Below the pieces are notes generated by a model. It ran no database searches. It saw only the letters and a program-made list of their open reading frames with translations, and was not told where the DNA came from. From the IMG/VR virus record IMGVR_UViG_3300012954_000100, positions 1-22,223 of that record: a stretch of 22,223 nucleotides of DNA. One strand, given 5' to 3'. Numbering within the stretch: the stretch's first letter is position 1; every line of letters begins with the position of its first letter. Below, piece by piece: positions 13,153 to 21,122 of the stretch. The DNA comes from a virus. The translations under genes and the position numbers were made by a program.

Positions 13153-14862
13153 TCAAGTCAGTCGTGAAAACCCACCCACCTTCTTGAACTCCAGGCTGTG
13201 ATTGAACTTGTCGAAGAGTTCGTTCTTATGTGAGATGATAAACACATTAGCGTCCTTTATCACAAAGCGAACGATCTTCAGAAATTCCTCGGTTCCGAAC
13301 CCATCAAGGGATGAGTCGAACACCTCGTCCATAATCAGCAGGTTGGTAACGACGCTGTTCTTCAGACGAGCGATCTCCCTCCACGTGAACAGGAGAGCGA
13401 GGTCAATCCTCATCTTCTCCCCCTCACTGAAGGATGCATACGAGAACTTCTCATGCACAGGAGTCTGGATCTTCTCGTTGAACTCCTCGTCCAGCGTGAA
13501 GTTGATATAGAAATCCATCCGCTGCAGATAGTCGTTGACGAGGGTGTTGATCATCGGGAGATACTTCCTGATGATCGAACTCTTCACGCCATCGTCCTTC
13601 AGCAGCAGACTGCCCTGTGTCAGATAATCGTATGTGTTCTTGGTATCTTCTAGTTCCTTGAGTACGGATCGTAGTTTGTCTTTGTACTCGGATAGTTTTT
13701 CATCTTCAGCAGATCGGTTCTCAATGCTATCGGTAAGGTTTTGAATTTCTGATTCAAGATCTGATTTTCGTCGTCCTGAATTAGAAATTCTAAGATTGAA
13801 CTGAGAAATTTCATGCGAGGTGTTTGTGATCTCCCTTTGCAGCGAAAGAAACTTCTGCTCTTTCTCCTCCTCAGCACTGATTGCTTTCTCGATTTGAGTC
13901 AGACTATCGGTGTGCTTCTGTAGAAGTTGCTGGAGATGTTCGATTCTATTTACACGAAACTCATCGTCAATGGTCTGGGTACAGGTAGGACAAACCGTAT
14001 TTTCTTCAAAGAACTTGATATCTTTTGACGAACTGAGTTCTTTTGTTTGAAGTTTTGCTTTGAATTGATTCAGTTTCTTTACAGTAGCGCCTGAGGAGGT
14101 GAAACCTTTGATGGCAGTTTGGAGATCTTCAACCTCTTCAAGGAGATCAATGACGGTCTCTTGGTGTTCAGCACACTCTTGATCAAGTAGGGCGATCTCT
14201 TGCTGTTTGGCAGCGATATCATTCTGTGCTGAGTCCTCTAGTGTTTTGATAAACCGCTTCTGCATCAGAATTTTATCTGCTACAGATTCCTTCTTCAAGT
14301 CTAACACCCTCAGAGCGTCCTTAGAGTCCTTCAAACGCCCCTTGATGATCTCGGACATAGAAGAGAACACAGAGATGTCTAGAAGGTCTTCTATGACCTC
14401 TCTGCGGTGTGCTGCAGAAAGCTGCATGAATGGAACGAAACTAGCACTACCCAAGATGACGATCTGGGTGAACGACTTGTAGTTCAGTTTCAAAATCTGC
14501 TTCTCAAGAAATTGCTGCTGCTCCTTGGCATCACAATCTTCGTTGAGTTTTGATCCGTTCCGATAGATCACAAAGATATTTGGTTTGATGCCACGTACCA
14601 CCTTGTACTTGGTCGTGCCAATCTCAAACTCAATCTCTACCACGCAGTCACGTTCGTTGACACTGTTGACCAACTGTGGTTTGTTCACCTTACGAAAAGG
14701 TTTACCAAACAACGAGAACGTAAGTGCATCAAGGATTGTACTTTTACCTGCACCATTCTGACCAACAATCAAGGTATCCTTGCTTGTGTCTAGAGTGATG
14801 TTAGTAAACTGATTCCCGGATGATAAAAAGTTTCTATAACGAATTTCTTTGAAAAGAATCAT
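13153..14862 (-). CDS. gp46: Recombination endonuclease subunit gp46 (Rad50/SbcC-like)
   Basis: 569-residue SMC-type ATPase that pairs with gp47 to resect DNA ends for recombination-dependent replication. Walker A GQNGAGKST (34-42) follows the FxxIxxxNFLSSG start. A zinc hook CPTC (291-294) sits between two coiled-coil arms (about 165-285 and 305-415). The ABC signature SFSEGEKMR (477-485) and Walker B NLLIMDEVFD (from 507) complete the C-terminal lobe, and ISHK provides the H-loop. Length is like T4 (560). ATG overlaps the DUF3110-like gene stop as ATGA. Confidence 0.97.
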   Translation of the reverse strand: MILFKEIRYRNFLSSGNQFTNITLDTSKDTLIVGQNGAGKSTILDALTFSLFGKPFRKVNKPQLVNSVNERDCVVEIEFEIGTTKYKVVRGIKPNIFVIYRNGSKLNEDCDAKEQQQFLEKQILKLNYKSFTQIVILGSASFVPFMQLSAAHRREVIEDLLDISVFSSMSEIIKGRLKDSKDALRVLDLKKESVADKILMQKRFIKTLEDSAQNDIAAKQQEIALLDQECAEHQETVIDLLEEVEDLQTAIKGFTSSGATVKKLNQFKAKLQTKELSSSKDIKFFEENTVCPTCTQTIDDEFRVNRIEHLQQLLQKHTDSLTQIEKAISAEEEKEQKFLSLQREITNTSHEISQFNLRISNSGRRKSDLESEIQNLTDSIENRSAEDEKLSEYKDKLRSVLKELEDTKNTYDYLTQGSLLLKDDGVKSSIIRKYLPMINTLVNDYLQRMDFYINFTLDEEFNEKIQTPVHEKFSYASFSEGEKMRIDLALLFTWREIARLKNSVVTNLLIMDEVFDSSLDGFGTEEFLKIVRFVIKDANVFIISHKNELFDKFNHSLEFKKVGGFSRLT

Positions 14863-15116
14863 TCAACAGGGATTACAAGGTCATTCTTATTGATGATCGC
14901 GTACTTAGTACCCGTTCGTTCACATGCTGCGATGGCAGCTTTGTCAGCAATGTCTACGACTTCCATCTCGGATTCCATACCATTACTCTCTAACATCATA
15001 ACATATCTTTCTGCATCGTCACGTTCTACAAAGAAAAATACAACCTTCTCTCCGGTCTCATCAACCACAGCAAATGCACCCTCATTTTTAGTTTCTACTG
15101 GGGTGATGATGTGCAT
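14859..15116 (-). CDS. DUF3110-like protein between gp47 and gp46
   Basis: 85 residues. The run EKVVFFFVERDDAERYVMML, followed by ESNGMESEMEVVDIADKAAI, resembles the cyanobacterial DUF3110 domain (strand, E/D-D-A-x-R-[FY]-x-x-x-L-E, strand, V-x-x-[IV]-D). DUF3110 proteins are small, of unknown role, and largely confined to cyanobacteria and plastids. It starts on the last base of the gp47 stop (TGATG) and overlaps gp46 by ATGA, so it is translated between the two nuclease subunits. Whether it acts with them is unknown. Confidence 0.8.
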   Translation of the reverse strand: MHIITPVETKNEGAFAVVDETGEKVVFFFVERDDAERYVMMLESNGMESEMEVVDIADKAAIAACERTGTKYAIINKNDLVIPVE

Positions 15117-16156
15117 CAGATACCTTCACACGCTAGTTGATATGCTTCCGTCAGTATATTTTTGATCTTAGATTTATTTAGATTTGTCTCCAGATCATCC
15201 ACGTACTTGTTCAGCAGAGTCATGGTGTCTTCTGTCTGTTCAGCGAAGTCAGCATCCATAAAGATGTACTCCGTCTTCTCGATAATCTTGATCTCGACAG
15301 GGTTTGCCTTGGCAAGTGCCTCCATGAAGCGATCGTATTCCTTGTCGTTGCTCTTCTTGAATACGACTACCTTGACGATCTTCCCTGTGTAATCACCGAA
15401 CTTGAACAACTGACGAGGAGTGTCCGAATACTTGATTACCTTGTACAAGGTGTTCGGATTGTCCACGTTTTTCATGGTGTAGTCTTCGGTGTCAAAGATC
15501 ACACACCCACGCTTATCATTTACATCACTCCAGAACATTTCATAGGGGTTACCGATGTAATAAATCTGTCCGTTGGTTGACCTGGTGTGGAAGTGACCAG
15601 ACAAGACGCGGTCAAACTTCTTGTAGGCATCAATGTCATTGCCATGCTCCATGACATGACCATGAGTGGCAACAAATCCATTGAGTTCAAGGTGACCCAT
15701 GGCAACCTTTGCCTTGGTGTCCTTGATTTTCTTATAAGTTTGCTCCCTGTTCTCTGGATTGATCCAGGGGACAAACAAAATCGGCAGACCACCGACAGTT
15801 ATCTCTTCGCAATCGCCAACAATACGAACATTATCGTACTCTCGTAGGAGTAGGTCGATAGTATTGATCTCGTTAGTGTTTTTGTAGAAGGCGGTGTGAT
15901 TGCCCACAACAGAAATAACAGATATCCCCATATCTCTAAGACGGTCGAAATAATTTCTTTTCGCCCAGTCCAAAGAATATAGATCAACACCTTTACGGTT
16001 GTCAAAAGTATCTCCAAGGTCGAGAACAGTTGTGATACCTTCTCTTTCCAGCATCGGAAAGAAAGTTCCTTCATAGAATTTTAGGAAGTAATCGTGGTAT
16101 ACCTTAGATCCTTTCTTGAATCCAAAGTGTTGATCAGTGATGATGGCAACTTTCAA
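15116..16156 (-). CDS. gp47: Recombination endonuclease subunit gp47 (Mre11/SbcD-like)
   Basis: 346-residue metallophosphoesterase nuclease partner of gp46. Metal ligands are visible: D8-Q-H10, D46-L-G-D49, G85-N-H87, G154-H-L-E and G187-H-F-H190, all five phosphoesterase motifs in order. Length matches T4 (339). The start is a TTG, not ATG: it forms a TTGA overlap with the previous stop and has an excellent GGAGG six bases upstream, and the next Met is far inside the domain. Conserved partner gene gp46 follows after the DUF3110-like gene. Confidence 0.97.
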   Translation of the reverse strand: MKVAIITDQHFGFKKGSKVYHDYFLKFYEGTFFPMLEREGITTVLDLGDTFDNRKGVDLYSLDWAKRNYFDRLRDMGISVISVVGNHTAFYKNTNEINTIDLLLREYDNVRIVGDCEEITVGGLPILFVPWINPENREQTYKKIKDTKAKVAMGHLELNGFVATHGHVMEHGNDIDAYKKFDRVLSGHFHTRSTNGQIYYIGNPYEMFWSDVNDKRGCVIFDTEDYTMKNVDNPNTLYKVIKYSDTPRQLFKFGDYTGKIVKVVVFKKSNDKEYDRFMEALAKANPVEIKIIEKTEYIFMDADFAEQTEDTMTLLNKYVDDLETNLNKSKIKNILTEAYQLACEGI

Positions 16157-16398
16157 AGTTTGCCTCCAACAACCCCACTGTTTACTACACGTGTGTATTG
16201 TTCGAGAGTTCCTTCTTGCTCACACTGAAGATGCCAACGGGTCATCGTGACGACTGCTTCCCTGGTCATACCAGTTAGCATTTTGCGACCCCCTTTAGTC
16301 ATCGTGGTCCACAATCCCATGCGAGTCTCCCAGACATAGAAGACTTCATCTACGAGACATGCACCCTCAGGGATAGTGAATTCAGTTGTTGTCTCCAT
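16153..16398 (-). CDS. Hypothetical protein upstream of gp47, 81 aa
   Basis: Not recognised. Starts METTTEFTIPEGACLVDE, then FYVWETRMGLWTTMTKGGR and EAVVTMTRWHLQCEQEGTL, ending NSGVVGGKL. Trp-rich alpha/beta, no membrane segment. ATG at 16398 is preferred because the longer frame (16443) reads into the preceding gene. Its last codons hold the Shine-Dalgarno of gp47. Confidence 0.78.
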   Translation of the reverse strand: METTTEFTIPEGACLVDEVFYVWETRMGLWTTMTKGGRKMLTGMTREAVVTMTRWHLQCEQEGTLEQYTRVVNSGVVGGKL

Positions 16399-16591
16399 CT
16401 TTTTTGTTGAAACCAAAGGGACCTTCTTTTTCTTCCAAAGCAAGTTTCAGGGCAACGCCACCGACTGCTTCCATAACTTTGAGCACATCTTCTGCCTTGG
16501 CACCCTCACCGAGTTCCTTGGCAACGTACCAATACTTAGGCCAAAAATTTTCACCTGCCTTTTGGTAATCCTCAAGAGTGAGAATTTTCAT
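16382..16591 (-). CDS. Hypothetical protein, 69 aa
   Basis: Starts MKILTLEDYQKAGENFWPKY; helical in the middle (GAKAEDVLKVMEAVGGVALKLALE) and charged at the end (GPFGFNKKDGDNN). Function unknown. ATG at 16591 overlaps the upstream stop as ATGA and has GAGGA six bases ahead, deciding against the longer frame (16618). Confidence 0.75.
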   Translation of the reverse strand: MKILTLEDYQKAGENFWPKYWYVAKELGEGAKAEDVLKVMEAVGGVALKLALEEKEGPFGFNKKDGDNN

Positions 16592-17220
16592 GATCCATCC
16601 TCTGTTTTGTACATCCATTCTTCAGTGTGACCTACCGTCCACTTATCAGAGTTTTCAACTCGATAGTTTTGGGTACACACCTTGAAGTCAGGCATTTGGG
16701 TGTCCTCTGGAATAAGACTCATGTCTTTCCAGATGACTCGGTTGTTTGGTTGGGCAGCAAACTGTCCGTTGTCGAGTCTTAGAATATTGAAAGACTTGTG
16801 TTCAGGGTCATGTTGACTGAACCCAGTGTCTAGAGTAGATGACTCGCTGTGACAGGTATCTACGGTGAACATGTATTCACCGGGATGCATCTGCCGGTCT
16901 TTACCAAAGAACTCACATCGTGAGAGCATTGGTTTTTCGATTACTGTGAGATTGTAATCAAAACAGTCCCACAATTGTAGCGTATCTAGAGGCAAATCAC
17001 CATGATCTTCCTTCCAAACGAACGCACTTAGAGGAAGTTTGTCGAACAGAGCACCATACTCAGGGAGCAGAGTCTCAAAGTACAGTGCTTTGTACTGAAC
17101 GCTCTTGACACTAACCCAGTAACCATCAGTGTATTCGCCATGACCGTGTTCCAGGTCATACAAATACTCCTTACGTACCTTGACCGGAACCGGTGGCAGA
17201 TTATGGACTAAGAATGCCAT
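16588..17220 (-). CDS. Hypothetical protein, 210 aa, near gp55
   Basis: Not recognised. Trp/Tyr/Asp-rich with paired strands (GYWVSVKSVQYKALYFETLL, LQLWDCFDYNLTVIEKP, PGEYMFTVDTCHSE). Asn/Gln-rich linkers and an HPE.. region contain no obvious catalytic triad. No signal peptide. ATG shares a base with the previous stop (TAATG). It is probably one of the conserved cyanomyovirus unknowns that travel with gp55/gp47. Confidence 0.78.
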   Translation of the reverse strand: MAFLVHNLPPVPVKVRKEYLYDLEHGHGEYTDGYWVSVKSVQYKALYFETLLPEYGALFDKLPLSAFVWKEDHGDLPLDTLQLWDCFDYNLTVIEKPMLSRCEFFGKDRQMHPGEYMFTVDTCHSESSTLDTGFSQHDPEHKSFNILRLDNGQFAAQPNNRVIWKDMSLIPEDTQMPDFKVCTQNYRVENSDKWTVGHTEEWMYKTEDGS

Positions 17221-17477
17221 TACTTTTTCTTTGTGTTAGGGGGTTCATAACCCCAGAGTTTAGGACTGATCTTTCCTGCTGATTGATCGAACCGGATGAA
17301 GTCCTTCTTGTACGTATCGTAGTAATGATCGAATAGATCTGTGGTCTTTGCTGCCATAGTGAGGTCATACCGTAACTCACCGTTGACCTTGTACTGCACC
17401 AAGTATGCCGTGTAGGGCAGAGTGGTGTCATCTCCCTCTGCCTTTTGGCAGTTCTCACGAATGATTGAAACTTTCAT
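17220..17477 (-). CDS. Hypothetical protein after gp55, 85 aa
   Basis: Not recognised. Begins MKVSIIRENCQKAEGDD, then strands AYLVQYKVNGELRYDLTMAA, and ends in a basic tail PPNTKKK. The start overlaps the gp55 stop as ATGA, so translation is coupled to the late sigma factor. The position is where a gp55 partner might be encoded, but it has no visible similarity to T4 gp33 and lacks a hydrophobic clamp-binding tail. Confidence 0.75.
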   Translation of the reverse strand: MKVSIIRENCQKAEGDDTTLPYTAYLVQYKVNGELRYDLTMAAKTTDLFDHYYDTYKKDFIRFDQSAGKISPKLWGYEPPNTKKK

Positions 17478-17944
17478 CGATAGTTGTTGCGGTACTGAAC
17501 TGCGTCTTTGATTGAATTGTACTCAGATGACTTGGACATCTCATCTGCTGCAAACACTTCGTCGTAACCTGACCGCTCGATGATTTTCTGACGGATCTCT
17601 AACTGCTTTTTCTCCTTCTGGATCCGACGCAAGAAAGCGTAGTGGATGATCTGAGTAAAGTAAGCGAAAGGGTTCTTGGACTTCTCGGGATTGAAGTTGT
17701 TGATGTACTGGACACAGTTTTCAATGCCATCACAAACCATGTCGTCTTTGAACATGTAGTTGACAAAGTTTGGTTTGTAAGATAGGTGCGTCGCTATCTT
17801 GAGAAAACACTCACCCAAGTAGTTGGTGATGCGAGGTTTCGGTTGACCAAGTGCCTCAGCATCGGCAATTTCTGCCTTGTAGGCAATGATTGCAGCAAGG
17901 AACTCTTTGTTATTTACATAATGTTCAGATCGCTTTCTTGTCAT
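17474..17944 (-). CDS. gp55: Late-transcription sigma factor gp55
   Basis: 156 residues. It replaces sigma70 on host RNA polymerase and recognises the TATAAATA late -10. The region YMFKDDMVCDGIENCVQYIN, then NFNPEKSKNPFAYFTQII and LRRIQKEKK (about 63-113) is the sigma2-like core and aligns well with T4 gp55, as does the start YVNNKEFLAAIIAYK. It is about 30 residues shorter than T4 at the C-terminus and ends QYRNNYR, without the hydrophobic clamp-binding epitope (SLDFLYE) of T4. It has its own sigma70-like promoter in the non-coding gap upstream. Confidence 0.95.
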   Translation of the reverse strand: MTRKRSEHYVNNKEFLAAIIAYKAEIADAEALGQPKPRITNYLGECFLKIATHLSYKPNFVNYMFKDDMVCDGIENCVQYINNFNPEKSKNPFAYFTQIIHYAFLRRIQKEKKQLEIRQKIIERSGYDEVFAADEMSKSSEYNSIKDAVQYRNNYR

Positions 17945-17966
17945 CTTATTGGTTTTTCATGATGTA

Positions 17967-17994
17967 AGTATAGCACAGCTTGACAGAAGTGCAA
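17967..17994 (-). promoter_or_regulatory. Sigma70-like extended -10 promoter for gp55
   Basis: TTGCAC (17989-17994), 16 bases, TATACT (17967-17972) preceded by TGTGC, in the gap before gp55. The start is predicted near 17960, about 16 bases before the ATG. TGTGCTATACT is shared with the elements at 21344 and 21509. Confidence 0.75.
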
Positions 17995-18018
17995 AACACC
18001 TGTAGACTAACTCTGTCA
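17981..18018. repeat. Inverted repeat around the gp55 -35
   Basis: TGACAGA (17981-17987) and TCTGTCA (18012-18018), perfect 7-base arms 24 bases apart. One arm lies in the promoter spacer. This could be an operator; no regulator is known. Confidence 0.35.
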
Positions 18019-18060
18019 GGGTTGATCGGAAAGATATAGCTAGCTTTAGAACAAGTATTA

Positions 18061-18501
18061 CTATAGAGTATCTTTAGAGGCATCCTCTGCCTTATAGAGT
18101 TCTTCAAAGGATTCTCTTGCTTTATCTACTGTATTGATAAACCCCATATCCTTAGTAAGTTCAGGATGCTCTCTACTGAACCCTGAAGCAATGATGTTCT
18201 TATAGGTATTGATTACGTCTTCGTCTTTGATTTCAGAGATAGTAATAATACGATCCATATCCACGATAAAGACATCTTCATCTGTCAACCTCATCCAAGG
18301 TTCAAACTTATATCCCATAGGAACTCCAGTTCCACCTCTAGAACGAATCTCTTCACAGATAATGGGATTATCAAAGATGATCTTGTCATCATCATCTGCA
18401 ATAACCATGACCATAGAGAGAATCTCCTCTCCAGAAACCAGCTTGACCGCTGCTATGAACTCGTCATACGGGTTATCAGAGCTTGATTTGAATGATGTCA
18501 T
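18061..18501 (-). CDS. Sm-like protein after uvsW, 146 aa
   Basis: The N-terminal half has an Sm-like beta pattern: AAVKLVSGEEILSMVMVIADDDDKIIF, then DNPIICEEI and a Gly-rich turn. FEPWMRLTDEDVFIVDMDRIITISEIK follows. Compared with the 88-residue protein at 2216-2482 it shares strand order, the W-P/M turn and a closing D-x-I-x-T-I-x-E. The C-terminal 50 residues are acidic and helical. The position after uvsW parallels T4 uvsW.1, but the sequence is different. ATG overlaps uvsW by 26 bases. It is transcribed before the gp55 promoter. RNA binding is possible but unproven. Confidence 0.78.
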   Translation of the reverse strand: MTSFKSSSDNPYDEFIAAVKLVSGEEILSMVMVIADDDDKIIFDNPIICEEIRSRGGTGVPMGYKFEPWMRLTDEDVFIVDMDRIITISEIKDEDVINTYKNIIASGFSREHPELTKDMGFINTVDKARESFEELYKAEDASKDTL

Positions 18502-19924
18502 AATTGAACTTTTCTTCGTTATAGTATTTGATACGTTCTATAAGATGGTTCAGCGTGTAGTTAGTTTTCTGACCCTTCTTACAATCATCTGCTATATCGT
18601 ATAGAGTTGCATTCAATTTAGAATCACTCTTCCGTAGCACCCTCCCGATTGATTGAAGTGTCCTGATTCTTGACTTACTAGGTGATGCAAAGACCACGTT
18701 GTGTAAGTTCTTTATATTGATGCCTGTTGAAAAAGTTCCGAAAGAGGCGATGATAATCGCGTCGCTCTCTGATTCTGCAATCGTGCGGACTGATTCCCGT
18801 TCCTCCACATCCACGCCACCATGAATAAAAAATACCTTTCGGTTATCATTATTTATGAGGTTGAAAAGAACCTCTCCATGTGCGGCAACCCGACTGAATA
18901 AGATCAAGGTGTTACCTTTTAGATCTAGCGCCAGGTTCTTGATGAACTTGTTTCGCTTATCGTGACCGATCAAGTATTGCACCTCATCCTCATAGGTCTC
19001 GAATGGGGTTTGCTTATGCTTGAGCAGCAGAACTTTGATGTTTAGTTTAGCTAAGTACCCGGCGTCTTGGAGTTCCTTTGTATTGATAATTTTATACGAG
19101 GGACCGAACAATCCCTCCAACACCCACTTATGAGTTTGGGTGCCATCCAGTGAACCAGTAAACCCGTAACGGTAGACGGTGTCATGCATCTTGGTCATGA
19201 TGCCTACCAGTGACTTGGACTTGAAGTTATGTGCCTCGTCACCAATGACTACTTCAAACTGTCTGAACCATTTCTTATCTAACTTGTAAATTGACTGCCA
19301 GGTTGATATAATAATATTCTTATTACTGTTGATATCTCGACCACCATATATTTTATGACACTCATTAGCAGCATCCAAACCATAATCATCGAAGTCCTTG
19401 TACATCTGTTCCACCAAGGATGTGGTCGGAACAATGACCAGGATCTTTCTCTGGTGGGCAGCATGATACTGCACAACAGCGTAGATCATCAAAGACTTGC
19501 CCGAACCGGTCGGGGAAATAATCAACCTTCTCTTTCTTTTGAGGGCGTCGTAGACACCTTCGACCTGATAATTCCTAGGAGTATGTTTAGATATAACACC
19601 TAACCAGTCTTTGACGCCCCTGTGGGATATACCTTCATCTTCTTGGTAAGGCAATCCATAATGTTTTGAGTCCTTGAACTCGAAGGTATAATTATATCGC
19701 TTACAAAATTGACAGACCTTATCCAGCAGACCTACGTAGATCTCTCGCTTCTGGATGTTGAATAGTCTAATCTTTCCGTCCCAATACTTGCTCCGGTATT
19801 GAGGCATAAACTTTGCCCCAGGGACATCAAAGGTAAACTGGTCCTGGAGTTCGTGCTGTATATGTGGATCACAATCCACTACAAGATATACTTCGTTCTT
19901 CTTTTTGATCAATAAATCAGCCAT
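18476..19924 (-). CDS. uvsW: UvsW ATP-dependent helicase
   Basis: 482-residue SF2 helicase that unwinds R-loops, D-loops and stalled forks and shifts the phage from origin- to recombination-driven replication. N-terminal UvsW-type domain (about 1-105), then Q-motif-like RNYQ (117-120), Walker A SPTGSGKS (137-144), DEAH (229-232) and motif III GFTGSL (254-259). A C-terminal RecA lobe contains the motif VI QSIGRVLRKSD. Length matches T4 (about 500). ATG at 19924 overlaps the uvsY stop by 8 bases; the TTG at 19951 is rejected. Confidence 0.97.
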   Translation of the reverse strand: MADLLIKKKNEVYLVVDCDPHIQHELQDQFTFDVPGAKFMPQYRSKYWDGKIRLFNIQKREIYVGLLDKVCQFCKRYNYTFEFKDSKHYGLPYQEDEGISHRGVKDWLGVISKHTPRNYQVEGVYDALKRKRRLIISPTGSGKSLMIYAVVQYHAAHQRKILVIVPTTSLVEQMYKDFDDYGLDAANECHKIYGGRDINSNKNIIISTWQSIYKLDKKWFRQFEVVIGDEAHNFKSKSLVGIMTKMHDTVYRYGFTGSLDGTQTHKWVLEGLFGPSYKIINTKELQDAGYLAKLNIKVLLLKHKQTPFETYEDEVQYLIGHDKRNKFIKNLALDLKGNTLILFSRVAAHGEVLFNLINNDNRKVFFIHGGVDVEERESVRTIAESESDAIIIASFGTFSTGINIKNLHNVVFASPSKSRIRTLQSIGRVLRKSDSKLNATLYDIADDCKKGQKTNYTLNHLIERIKYYNEEKFNYDIIQIKL

Positions 19925-20375
19925 AACCGGAAGTGAAGCGTCGCCACTCAATCGCGTTTTTGATCTGATACGATCGATTCGATACCTGCCTCAGAATCTC
20001 TTCCAAGTATTTCAGCATTGAATCAAAGTATTCGATCTTCAATCGTGTTTTGGATAACTTCTCATCAGACTCAAGATATAACTTGAGGTCATCCTTATCT
20101 CTGATTTTGTAAGGGAATGGTTCTGCCTCGTAAACGGCAGCAGTTGCCTTACCGGTATAGTATTTTCTCCTTTCGAGTAACAACGAACTGTAAATTTGTT
20201 CGTTTTGTTTCCTCATGAGCAGGATTGTATTATATAGTCCATAATATTTGGCGTGTAATTGGGGCACCTTCAATGACTCGGTGTCCAATTCATCCTGGTT
20301 GATTATGGCATCCTTAGTCCACATCTCTTGGATGTTGTCAAGACTAAGGGGTTTAGACTTTCTTTCCAAGGACAT
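19917..20375 (-). CDS. uvsY: UvsY recombination mediator
   Basis: 152 residues. It loads the UvsX recombinase on gp32-coated single-stranded DNA. Start MSLERKSKPLSLDNIQEMW, then a Tyr/Leu/Lys-rich helical body including LMRKQNEQIYSSLLLERRKYYTGKA. The C-terminal LEEILRQVSNRSYQIKNAIEWRRF matches the T4 UvsY ending (DAIKSRGFAIKHIQDMRAF). Overlaps the structural gene upstream by 23 bases; ATG at 20375 is preferred over the TTG before it. Next to uvsW as in T4. Confidence 0.93.
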   Translation of the reverse strand: MSLERKSKPLSLDNIQEMWTKDAIINQDELDTESLKVPQLHAKYYGLYNTILLMRKQNEQIYSSLLLERRKYYTGKATAAVYEAEPFPYKIRDKDDLKLYLESDEKLSKTRLKIEYFDSMLKYLEEILRQVSNRSYQIKNAIEWRRFTSGYG

Positions 20376-20931
20376 CAATCATATCAAAAATAGTATACTT
20401 GAATGTTACCGACGCTGTAAAGTAACGTTCTTCAGTCTCAATAGCACTAAAAGGAATGCCTGACAGACTGATCGGGAACATTTCCTTGAACTTGATCTTC
20501 ACCGCAGGGTTGTAATCACTGTTCAAGATAATCAAAGTCCCATCAGAACGCTCATTGAAAGGAGCATCCTCTTGGGGATAGAACCGACTATCTCTCTTCA
20601 GGTCCTCGTACTGCTGCAAGGACTCTGGATATCCCAGACCTGTGATCCAGTCATAGATCTGTAGATAGTTCTCACAATTCTCGTCCACCATGAACTGCAG
20701 AGACAAGTCTCCATACTGCAGTTTGTCACCTGGGACAGGAATATCTCTGAGATAGTTTGTCTGCTGTGCTACCCCTAACGTGATGTCAGGGATGTTCGCC
20801 TGGTTGCAATAGAAGCTAACCTTGGGACAACGATTCAAAATAAAATTGAACCCAACGATGCTCAGGAAGTTCCTGTTCGTGGGTTCATTCAATTTATATG
20901 GAGGAGTAGCACCTCTTACTCTCGTCTCCAA
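20353..20931 (-). CDS. gp19-like tail-tube-fold structural protein
   Basis: 192 residues. The pattern VSFYCNQANIPDITLGVAQQ, then VPGDKLQYGDLSLQFMVDEN and YLQIYDWITGLG recalls the tail-tube fold. So does the closing FKEMFPISLSGIPF with TASVTFKYTIFDM. T4 gp19 has QCKATALP, VAGDRTFDDWTVTVMNDE, DWQSIA, GLWPTNVGAI and FTVTFAYDYW in the same order. It is thus likely to be a tube, tube-initiator or baseplate-hub protein, in the uvsY-proximal place where T4 has baseplate genes. The start is uncertain: the only usual codon is TTG at 20931. The frame continues up to an ATA (reading IARRRNETLETR) where related proteins would be expected to have ATG. Confidence 0.8.
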   Translation of the reverse strand: METRVRGATPPYKLNEPTNRNFLSIVGFNFILNRCPKVSFYCNQANIPDITLGVAQQTNYLRDIPVPGDKLQYGDLSLQFMVDENCENYLQIYDWITGLGYPESLQQYEDLKRDSRFYPQEDAPFNERSDGTLIILNSDYNPAVKIKFKEMFPISLSGIPFSAIETEERYFTASVTFKYTIFDMIDVLGKKV

Positions 20932-20951
20932 AGTCTCGTTGCGGCGACGAG

Positions 20952-20959
20952 CTATTTAG
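20952..20959 (-). promoter_or_regulatory. CTAAATAG late-promoter-like octamer
   Basis: The minus strand reads CTCTAAATAGC; the octamer overlaps the TAA of the 54-residue gene and lies about 20 bases upstream of the structural gene. It is two mismatches from TATAAATA. Confidence 0.45.
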
Positions 20960-21120
20960 AGGCGATACTCTTCTACGATGTCGAGGACACGGTTCAGCAT
21001 ACTGTGAGCACCATCGTGCCAGCTGCCTACTTCTGATCTCAATGTTCCGTCGTAAAGTTCACGCTTCAACTTTAGGATGCGACAGGTTATTTCTTCTCTC
21101 GTTAGTGCTGTACGGGGCAT
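20956..21120 (-). CDS. Small hypothetical protein, 54 aa
   Basis: MPRTALTREEITCRILKLKR, then ELYDGTLRSEVGSWHDGAHS and MLNRVLDIVEEYRL: helical, charged, no membrane segment. Clean ATG and frame; it ends at the structural gene's late-promoter-like octamer. The next gene upstream ends 2 bases before its ATG. It appears conserved in style, but the function is unknown. Confidence 0.75.
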   Translation of the reverse strand: MPRTALTREEITCRILKLKRELYDGTLRSEVGSWHDGAHSMLNRVLDIVEEYRL

Positions 21121-21122
21121 AA

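Noticed and set aside
15174-15181. CTAAATAA within gp47
   Set aside because: Inside coding sequence; kept only as a caution against over-reading this octamer.
17220-17477. Assignment of the 85-residue gene as late co-activator gp33
   Set aside because: Position is tempting, but no sequence similarity to T4 gp33 and no hydrophobic clamp-binding C-terminus.
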